From contig CM060171.1 of assembly GCA_030549775.1 (NCBI GenBank), positions 144,728,859-144,792,858 of the forward strand: a DNA stretch of 64,000 bases, written 5' to 3'. Position numbers and translations under genes: made by a program. The stretch is from Tamarix chinensis (Eukaryota > Streptophyta > Magnoliopsida > Caryophyllales > Tamaricaceae). The notes under the pieces are model-generated. The model worked only from the letters and a program-made list of their open reading frames with translations, did no database searches and was not told the origin of the DNA. The stretch's first letter is position 1; each line of letters begins with the position of its first letter. Shown here one piece after another: positions 12,939 to 21,509 of the stretch.

Positions 12939-14401
12939 AATGGTGATGGTAGGGAGTGGGAAAGGGAGAATGATGGGGTCGGTATGGGGCAAGGAATGGC
13001 GGGAGAGAGAGAGAGAGAGAGTTAGGGAGGTCAATGGGGGAGAGGGAGTTGTAGGGAGTGGCGATGGTCGAAAACCTTGCGGGTGATGTTGGAAGAAGAA
13101 AGAGTCGGGGGCTGGTGCGTGCGAGTAGACCGACCAAAGGAAAGAAGGAGCCGACCCGATCGAGGAAGAAAGAAAAGAAAAGGAGGAGGGGGCAGTCGGG
13201 CTCACGCGCAAGAAGAAGAAGATGGGCTAGGCCCAATCGCGCAGGGGGGGAGAAGGGGCAAGCCAGCCAACCGGCGGCCCAAGGAAGGAAAAAGAAAAAG
13301 AAAGAAAGGGAAAAAGAAGGAAAAAGGGAAAAAAGAAAAAGGAAAAATGGTTTTAATTAAAATAATTTAATTTATAAATAATAAAGTAAAATATTTTTGG
13401 GTAATAAATTTATTTAATAATTTAATTTAATATAATTAAAATATAAGGGTTTAAAAGAATAATTTAGTAAAATAATGGTTTGGGAAATTATTTAGTAAAA
13501 AGGGCATGATAAAATAATAAAATATTTATTTTAATTTATTAAATATTTATACCTAAATTTATATACTCAAAAATACACAAAATAATTAAATTAAAAGATT
13601 TAAAGGCTAATTTATCCAAAATAAAATTTATTTATTAAAATATAGGCTTTTAAAAATTCGGGGGATTACAGATAGGGGCGATGGTGATGGTTGAAATGGA
13701 TGGAGATCAGGCAGAGACACGAGGGGTGATGGTGATGACGAAGACGTGCACAAGAGATAAAAGCAGGGAGTGTGATGGTGATGGTGGTTGTCAATCGTAA
13801 TAGAGCAGCAGTAGAAAGTAGAAGAAAGAAAAAGGAAGAAGAAGAGTGGCAGGGGAAGTGATGGTGGTGCGCAGAGGAAGAGAAGAAGAAGAAGGCAAGT
13901 ACGAGAGATGGTAGGGATTGTGCATGTGGGAGATATGATGATTGGGTTGGTGCAAAGGAAGCCAAAACTCTTGCACAACAAAATCGGTGCAGGGGAAGAA
14001 GGGAAAAGAAAAGAAAAGAAAAGAAAAAGGAAGAAAGGAAAAAGAGAAAGAAAAGGAAAAGAGAGTAGGGTTAGAGGATTAGGATTAGATTAGGTAATTT
14101 TGGATTAGCCAAGTAATTTGGACTAGTGAAAATTTTAGCGGGTTTTGATTTTGATTTACAAATTACGGTTTATCCAAATCAAGGTGTCGATTTCAGTTAA
14201 AGTTTTGGGATTAAGAAATTTGGTTAAGCCTAAAAATAAGATTTATTAAGATTAGAATCAAATTAGGGCGCTAATGATGCGGGATTAGGCTAAGCAAATT
14301 TTTGGGGTATTACACTATTCTTACAATGAAACTATTTGCGCTACTCTAATTTAAATATGGTTTGAGTTCGAGCAAATTATATTTTATTCTTTTAGCCTTA
14401 G

Positions 14402-14447
14402 CACTTGGTACTGAGACAGTAGGGAAAAACTAGTCTGGTACTAAGTG
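14402..14447 (+). other. Terminal hairpin of H1
   Basis: CACTTGGTAC (14402-14411) faces GTACTAAGTG (14438-14447), 10 pairs with one G-U. Unit D landed 10 bp downstream, between this hairpin and H1's end at 19481. Confidence 0.7.
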
Positions 14448-15060
14448 TGGCGATAATTGTAATACCCCGTATTTTTAAAATCCAGATTTATTAAGTTTAA
14501 TGATTTTATTAGCATAATTTGATGTAAACAATTAATTATTTTAATTTCGATTCGTTTTATGGACTTATCAACGATTTTGAATTCATAATTGTATGTAATT
14601 AATAATTTTCAGGAAGTAATATTTTATCGACGTTTTAATTAATTGAATGTAATATTTTCGGGAAGTTTAAATTAAAAATAGTTTCGAACTTATTTAAGAA
14701 TTTCTTTTTGAAATTAATTTTCTTCCGTTCTACGCTTTTTAGTTTGTGGAAAACCGATTTCGAAAATTATTAAAATTAGTCTTGACTTATTAGAATTTGA
14801 CTTAAACATTTTATTATATACTTTTAAATAATTTTTCGAGGTCTTATAATACATTTCCGTAAATAATATAAATTTTGTGTTCGTTGTTAAATCCTTCCGA
14901 AAATGTTTTCAAAAGTCTTTATATAGCCTTTTTACTAATTTTAAGCCTTCGGATCCGGTCAAAATAAATTTTTGATTAAATAAATTTTAGATAAAATCTT
15001 CTACTAATATTTTGATGTTTTTGGTATTTTATCTAATGTGTATTTGTAAAAAAAAAAAAA

Positions 15061-15430
15061 GAAACCCGCACCCTGCCCCGACCGGCGCCCCCCTCCCTTC
15101 TTTTTCTTCTCTCTTCCCTTTCCCCGACCCCCTGTCTCGCAACCCTAACCCTAACCCTAGCCGACCCCCCCTCGCGCCTCTCCATCTCCCCAACTCCTCC
15201 TCCCTGCTCCCCCCTCGTTGATCGTCGGCCTCCAACTGCCGACCAGCATCGTCGACGCAACAGCAGCAGTCGAAGCCACGCCCAGCAACGCACAGGAGCA
15301 GCGGCGGCGGCAGAGCGCAGCAGCAACGAGCCACACCGCTTGCGCTACCGCCCGGTCACCGGCGAGCTCGGGCGATCACCGGCGAGCAGTCCTTAGCCTC
15401 CGATGAAGCTTCCCCGGCCTCCCTTTGCCC
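15061..15430 (+). other. GC-rich leader of unit D
   Basis: An isolated C-rich block with GCAGCAGC and CACCGGCGAGC repeats and three CCCTAA hexamers (about 15143-15160). Short frames here on both strands are low-complexity. Its position matches the C-rich leader of A and the G-rich (antisense) leader of C and F, so I read it as the transcribed 5' part of the LTR. Confidence 0.55.
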
Positions 15431-17164
15431 CGATTTGTCAGTTTTTCGTTTGGTATAATTTCTGAAAAAACCCTAACCTTGTTTTGATTAATTGGGTATG
15501 AATTAGCTTATAAAAAGCTAAATTGATTGTTTGTTTATGTATGTATATGCTGTAAGATTGATTTGGATAGGTTAATTGTATGGTTATGTTGAGATTTTGG
15601 AAAAATTGGATTTTTAGCCAGGTTATGCCCAAATTTATCGGATCCGCCCGTTTTGCGATTTCGGACAAATTGATTATACAATATGTTTTAAAATGTATCC
15701 AATTTCATTTTGGAACCGTCAATTTGAGAAATTTATGCAGGTTTTATCGGAATTTGATTCCTAGGTCAAATTTTGGGTGTAATGAAATTGGGTTGTATAA
15801 TTGAGCCGTTCCGCTCAATTGATTTTATAGTATCGTTTAAAATGTATTTAATTTTATATTGGAAGTGTTGATTTGGGAAAATTGTGCGTAATTGACCGGA
15901 ATTGGATTTTTAGGTCAAAACTTCCGCGGGTTTAAATTGGTTTGGGTAAATGGGTTATTTTATTCAATTGACTATATAAATTACATTAGAATATGTTTAA
16001 TTACATTTCCGAACCGTCAATTGATATGTTTTGGCAATAATTAATCGGATTTGCGTTCCGGGCTCAAAAACCCTAATTGGGCTAAATTGTGTATTTCTTT
16101 TACTAGTTTTGAGCAATTGATTATTTGATATGTTATAAAATATATTTAATTGCATTTCTAAACATTCAATTTGATTAAATTTATAGAATTTTAACGAGTT
16201 GTATTTTCGGGCCTAAAACCCTAAATTTCAAGTGAAATTATGAAGTCGATTGCTTGTATTGTTGTTTTTTCTAAAATTGAATGTATAGAAATAGTTGAAA
16301 TGGTATTAATTGCTTTCTAATACCTTTAATTTGAATTAATTAAATGGAATATTTACTTGAGTTTGTGTTATGGGCTTTGAAACCCTAATTTTCGGGGATG
16401 ATTTTATAAAATTGATTTTGCTATGTGTATTTTATCTAATCGAATTCTATCTTTGGGTTTTAAATCATTTAAATTCTGTTCTAACCTAATCGGGTTGGAT
16501 TTGGTTCTATGTAAATGGTTAGATTACCTATTTAGTTGTAAAACCTAATAAATAAGTTATTTTCGATAAATTAACTTATGATCGATTATTCCTTCTCGGG
16601 CTTTCCAAATTAAGTTGAAATGTCCCGAGTGATATTTGTATTAATCCGTTTTGATTTAGTTTTAACCTTAAATCTTAATAAAGCAATGCTTTTATGTTCT
16701 AAGTTTTAGACACGTTTTCTAAGAGAGATAATTTGTGTCGTTTGTGTGTATTTAATTAGAGTATGTGAATTATTGATTGATAGGATAGTTTCTAATTTAG
16801 TTTTTTGATTTCTATCGGATCTAGGAAAGATTTCTTGTGGATCCACAAGCTAGGGATCTCTCTCCCTCTTACGTCGCTTAGCTAGCTTCGGATCCAGGTA
16901 AGTCTCTACTTACCTCTACTTGTGAGTGTTTAGTAAGGACGAAGCTAATGGCCTTGTGCTATGTGTGATATGGATGTGTTGAATGTTGTGTATGCCATGC
17001 TATGCCATGTATTATATGATTTGTGTATAACTTGCCTTATGTGTAGCGCAGCTTGGAGATTGAGGTATGTTGTATGTGTTCCCATGATATGAGCATGACA
17101 TGTATATGTGTGATGTTTATGATGTATTATGTTATGGCCCTCTAGGACATACATAATAGGATAA

Positions 17165-17640
17165 ATGGTAATACGAGTTGGGAACCATCATGGGAGTCTT
17201 GAAGTTTGTATGATGGTATTAATGTTCTAGGGCAGTACTAATGGTTCGCATGGTGGTATTCGGGTTGTATAGTGGTATTTATGATTTTATGGAGGTATTA
17301 ATGTTGTATGGTGGTGTTAGGGTTTGTATGGTGGTATTAATGTTCGTATGGTAGTATTAATGATTGTACAATGGTATTAATGGCTTATGGTGGTATTAGG
17401 GTTTGCATGGTGGTATTAGGGTTTGTATGGTGGTATTTATGATTTTATGGAGGTATTAATGTTGTATGGTGGTATTAGGGTTTGTATGGTGGTATTTGTG
17501 ATTTCATGGTGGTATTAATGGCTTATGGCGGTATTAGGGTTTGCATGGTGGTATTATGGTTGTAAGGTGGTATTAATGTTTTTATGGTGGTATTAGGGTC
17601 TGCATGGTGGAATTAGGGTTTTGCATGGGAGTTAATGATT
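17165..17640 (+). repeat. Minisatellite in unit D
   Basis: About 20 degenerate tandem copies of a unit of roughly 20 bp, TATGGTGGTATTARKGTTYG. Some variation is itself periodic (GGTATTAGGG against GGTATTAATG). Confidence 0.85.
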
Positions 17641-18200
17641 GTATGGGATTTAGGGTTGTATGAAAAGTTCGAGAGGTTGTGTGGGATGTGTAACGTTTGC
17701 GTGGGAGTAAAATTTACGTATGATAGGTTGATTTGGGATGTAAGGAAGGTAATGCAAGTATGATTTGGGTGTTTAACAGTTTTGGACGGAGAATAGTACG
17801 CGGAGTATTATCAGGCTATGAAGGAGACAGAATTGGGATTTGGAGTGATTAACTCTGGGTCGTTGTGATTAAGCAGGGTTGGAGTAGCTAATTGTGATTT
17901 GTCGAGGATAATTAAGGTTTGAGATGGCTAAGTATGGTTGTTATGGTAAAATAGGGTTAAGAGTGGTTAACCATGGTTTGGTGTGGACAATTAGGGTTGG
18001 TTATGGTTGCTTAGAGTTGTTTGGTGTTATCATGTGTATTTATTGACTAAAGTGTAGTTATGAATGTGGGATTTTATTTATTGTGATGTGTACAGTATAA
18101 AGAGGATGATTTATGCATGTCAAGGGTGATGTGTGATTTAATAAGACACTGATAAGACATTAATCACGTAAAGCGAAAGATGTCGAGCCGAGCCTGTGAT

Positions 18201-18620
18201 CCGGTCCACCGGCTATAATAGTGGATCAGAGGCGTTTTGCCTTGTGCGATTATTTTCCGGTCCACCGGCTATAATAGTGGATCAGAGGTGTTTTGCCCTG
18301 TGCGATTATTTTCCGGTCCACCGGCTATAATAGTGGATCAGAGGCGTTCTGCCCTGTGCGATATCTTCCGGTCCACCGGCTATAATAGTGGGGGATCTCG
18401 TGCTCGACAAACCAACCGTATAATTTAATCCATGGGAAAGCTACTAAGTACTTAAAGCGAAACACCATGTGAGTCGGGGTTGTGATCCGGTCCACCGGCT
18501 ATAATAGTGGATCAGAGGCGTTTTGCCCTGTGCGATTATTTTCCGGTCCACCGGCTATAATAGTGGATCAGAGGCGTTCTGCCCTGTGCGTATATTTTCC
18601 GGTCCACCGGCTATAATAGT
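18201..18620 (+). repeat. Motif array of unit D (seven near-identical copies)
   Basis: CCGGTCCACCGGCTATAATA begins at 18201, 18257, 18313, 18368, 18487, 18543 and 18599. Spacing is 55-57 bp apart from one 119-bp gap, which holds a box like CTAAGTACTTAAAGCGAAAC. Linkers repeat as well (ATCAGAGGCGTTTTGCCCTG). Frames at 18237-18750 are a product of the repeat. Confidence 0.92.
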
Positions 18621-19252
18621 AGGGCTCTCGCGCTCACATGGATTATTAAAGAATATGTGTGAAATGAACATATTATTAATGAGAATAAAGAATAAATCTA
18701 ATTGGACCATGGCCATTGTCTATATTACCACATGCTGCTTATGTGCATAATGTGTCACTTTATATTTCAGTTATACCCTGCTTATACGTTAAATGGGATG
18801 TGCATATGTTTTATATGTTACTATAGTTGTATGGTAAGATACATGCTGTGAGTTGTGAATATGTATAATATTGTATCAACGTGCTGTACCAGGATTTAAT
18901 ACGCACTTGATGTTATAGTACATCTCTTCCATAAGATAGGGTAGTGGAACTTACTCAGTATTGAACCCGTACTGATACTACATTGGTTGAATGGGTCCTG
19001 TGATGATCCACCGATGGTGGGGAGCAGACCTCTTGTGCAGGTTGATAGTGTGTTGGGGTGGAAGGCTTGACTTGAGTGAGTAGGCGATCCGGATATTTAT
19101 CATTCGGGATTTGTTTTGTTTAATTGTATTCACCTTTGGAAGTTGCAAGTATTGTATTTAGATTTCTAAGGGTTTGTAATTTACTTTTAATTCCTCGTAA
19201 CGCTGTGATGCTTTAAAACTCGGATTTAATTATTTGACAGGTTTTAGCCTTG

Positions 19253-19297
19253 CATCTAACATGAGATAGATGGTTGACATTTATCTTGTGTTAGATG
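19253..19297 (+). other. Terminal hairpin of unit D
   Basis: CATCTAACA (19253-19261) and TGTTAGATG (19289-19297) pair perfectly over 9 bp. A second stem, GAGATA (19263-19268) with TATCTT (19282-19287), continues inward. The stem sequence is unrelated to that of A, H1, F or I, yet it sits between the same AGCCTT and GTGGCGGTAA boxes. Confidence 0.75.
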
Positions 19298-19481
19298 TGG
19301 CGGTAACATTTCCCAAATTCGCTCCTAGCTTCCGCTTTATTCTTTAAAAAAAAAATTTCAGGAGTGAAATTTGGGGGTGTTACAATAATATTCTCAAAAT
19401 TCACGGTCCTTGCTTTTCGCTTCCGCTATTTTCTTTTAATAAAATGAAATTTTTCAGTAGTAAAATGTTGGGGGTATTACA

Positions 19482-20435
19482 GTGGGGCCATAAACTCAAT
19501 GTGAATGATAATATAACTTGAGACAAGTAACCTAATGGATAATATATTAATAACTTTAAGTGGAAGAGTACGTGAGTTAAGAATGAGATGTTGGGTCCGT
19601 TCCACTAGACGATAATAGTAGTACAAGTGTGTTGTCCCTGAGATGTGTTTCAGACTAGTCCACTAGCTTTAGAATAGTATTTTAGGAGCGTCTTACCCTA
19701 AGAGGTGTTGGGCTCATTCCACTAGATGATAATAATGATTCAGATGTGTTGTTCTAATAGGTGTTTTATATTGTCCCACTAGTTTAAGAATAATGAATTC
19801 CTAAACTCAACGTAAATAAAAAGAATTATTATATCTAATAGAGAAGCCTGTTTTAGTACCTACCTTGTGTTATTTTATGTGTTTCACTTGTGTACTTATT
19901 TTCAATTGTGAATGTATGTATTTAATTGTATCTCTAACTCGATAGTATTGTCATATTTCTCAGTACGTAGTGTATTGACCACCCTTTTATGGGTGTTGCT
20001 TGTTCATACAAGTAAATGACATTGATGCTTTTGTGTAGCATCGTTGAGGACCAGCTGAATGATTTTGCTACCTAAGATGTGTTGTATGGAGTACACTAAT
20101 TTTTCTGTGCTAAGGGGTTGGGCGAAGAGTCATGTTATCCGAATGATGATTTGATTCGAATACATTTTTAGACTCTTAGATCCATAGTATCCCTTTTGAC
20201 TATATTTTGTTTTTATACTCATAGTTAATATCCTAACTCATATATATATTTATAAAGTTACTCTCATTTTATATTTATCTTAGTTTACATTTTAATGGTT
20301 TTTTCCTTATGATTAATGTAAGATTGGTTCGATAAGTTAGATTTACATCAATTACGCTGGTAACACCCGGTATTTTAGTTGTAAGCTTCAACTATGAAAT
20401 AAAATTTTCAATATTTAAATTTGGGAGTTTACAGA
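19482..20435 (+). mobile_element. Right part of long LTR-family unit H2
   Basis: H1's end abuts sequence with degenerate motif copies (about 19600-19790), the hairpin CAGTACGTAGTGTATTG (19961-19977) followed by CACCC...GGGTG, and a weak terminus TTTGGGAGTTTACA at 20435. It is the oldest-looking member. Its 5' part must lie left of the window, beyond H1. Confidence 0.65.
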
Positions 20436-21509
20436 GATCTACATATGATGCTGGGTAATATGGTTGTAAATCCATCATTTTTAACATTTGGATTGATCAT
20501 ATTATATCTAATTCAAGTATATTGAACGAAAGACTTTTAATTTTCTACCATCATTTATATATACCATCCGTCTCATAATTGGAATATATGTCATCAATCA
20601 AGATAAATATGATTAAATAAAATACAATTTTTAATACATAAAATTAGAATTGATAAAAAAAAAATAACATAAGAATAAAGTAGTCAATCTCAATCTTAAG
20701 GGGAGAGAGGAGTAAGATTCTCTTATTCTGAGTCGATTCTAAGATCATACCACATTTTTCTTATTTTTATAGCAATTTTAATATTATGTATTATAAGATT
20801 ATCAAAATGTAGTCTCACAAATATCAAAATCCAAATATTTTACTTGTATTTTTTTTCCATACTTAATTTTAAAGTATACACACACGTATGGGCCCTTTAA
20901 ATTTGAAGGTCCGGTAAAAGGGTCCACTTTCCGCTTGTTGCTACATGACCCTTAATATAAATTATTAAACTTTATTATTACTATTACAAAGTATGCCAAA
21001 AAAATAGTATAATAGTAAACATTGAAAACAGAGATTCACATAGTTTACCGATGATATATTAGGTACATCCAAGAGTAGAGATGAGAGCAATTTATTTGTA
21101 TTACGTGAGGTAATTATGATAGCTATAAATACAGAGGATATGAGTAATAGGTTTATATAGCACTGAGAATATCCAAATTCTTGATATAAACAAATTTAAT
21201 ATAGAAATTGATGTATATTGTAAACTTAATTATATTTTAATATCAGTCATTCAACCATAAAAATGTAATTAATATAATTTATGTAACTAATATAAATCAT
21301 AAATAGTAAAAGAACTATCAAATTATAATCGATAGTATTTAATATTTTGACTATATATTAATTATTTATAATTACTTTATTATTATTATTACATAAATAA
21401 TTTATGTTTATTAAATATTCTACCACATTCAAGCTGGTTAGGAAATGGGTGAGGTGTAGAGGGTTGGGCGAACCGACGCAGTCCCCCACCCCACCTTGCT
21501 TCGGTGCAA
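20436..21509. other. AT-rich upstream region of the rhodanese gene
   Basis: No gene or complete mobile element seen. A Stowaway-like string (CATCCGTCTCATAATTGGAA, about 20567) is present without a recognisable partner. The final 80 bp is less AT-rich and probably holds the 5' leader. I cannot fix the transcription start. Confidence 0.5.

Larger units (their letters stand above)
7503..13670 (-). mobile_element. Long LTR-family unit C, inserted in B and interrupted by E
   Basis: TGTAACACCCCC (7503) to GGGGGATTACA (13670), flanked by a perfect duplication GATAG (7498-7502 and 13671-13675). Without E it is about 4.4 kb, nearly the length of F. It contains the terminal hairpin (7602-7647), the CAGTACTATGGTACTG hairpin (7921-7936), the motif array (8235-8575), a TTACCC-rich minisatellite, a (TA)n run and a G-rich leader (10440-11190 and 12940-13350). 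No gag or pol. Frames at 10711-11213 and 12909-13370 are low-complexity. Confidence 0.85.
5190..14314 (-). mobile_element. Long LTR-family unit B, interrupted by unit C
   Basis: TGTAACATCC (5190) to GGGGTATTACA (14314), flanked by a perfect duplication CTATT (5185-5189 and 14315-14319). After removing C and its duplication it is about 2.95 kb. The orientation is set by the motif array and hairpin. The stretches 6900-7502 and 13671-14060 are the G-rich (antisense C-rich) leader that C split. There is no pol. The proline/serine-rich frames and the short frames at 13628-13981 are compositional. Confidence 0.85.
14458..19384 (+). mobile_element. Long LTR-family unit D, inserted in H1
   Basis: TGTAATACCCCG (14458) to GGGGGTGTTACA (19384), flanked by a perfect duplication ATAAT (14453-14457 and 19385-19389); 4,927 bp. 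Order: AT-rich start, GC-rich leader (15061-15430), AT-rich stretch with repeated AAACCCTAA-type blocks, a strong splice-donor-like CCAGGTAAGT (GT at 16898), a minisatellite (17165-17640), the motif array (18201-18620), an acceptor-like TTGTGCAG (ends 19040) and the terminal hairpin. No gag or pol. It is the least diverged copy of the motif array. Confidence 0.9.
1..19481 (+). mobile_element. Long LTR-family unit H1, interrupted by units A, B and D
   Basis: H1 is discontinuous: 1-968, 5005-5189, 14320-14457 and 19390-19481. Removing A, B and D and one copy of each target duplication joins sequence that matches unit C read on the minus strand. One example is the run around 940-968 plus 5000-5060, which matches the complement of 7850-7936. 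It ends in GGGGGTATTACA at 19481, the family's 3' end. The 5' end lies outside the window, so its own target duplication cannot be tested. It has no coding content. It carries the family's motif array (about 370-690), a hairpin (945-959), an acceptor-like CAG at about 5038-5040 and the terminal hairpin 14402-14447. Confidence 0.8.

Noticed and set aside
12909..13370. Lys/Arg-rich and Pro/Ser-rich overlapping frames
   Set aside because: A purine-rich leader of unit C read in opposite directions; no conserved motif or splice structure.
18201..18620. CRISPR-like regular array
   Set aside because: The spacers are repeats of one another, the genome is plant, and the same motif occurs in eight dispersed LTR units.
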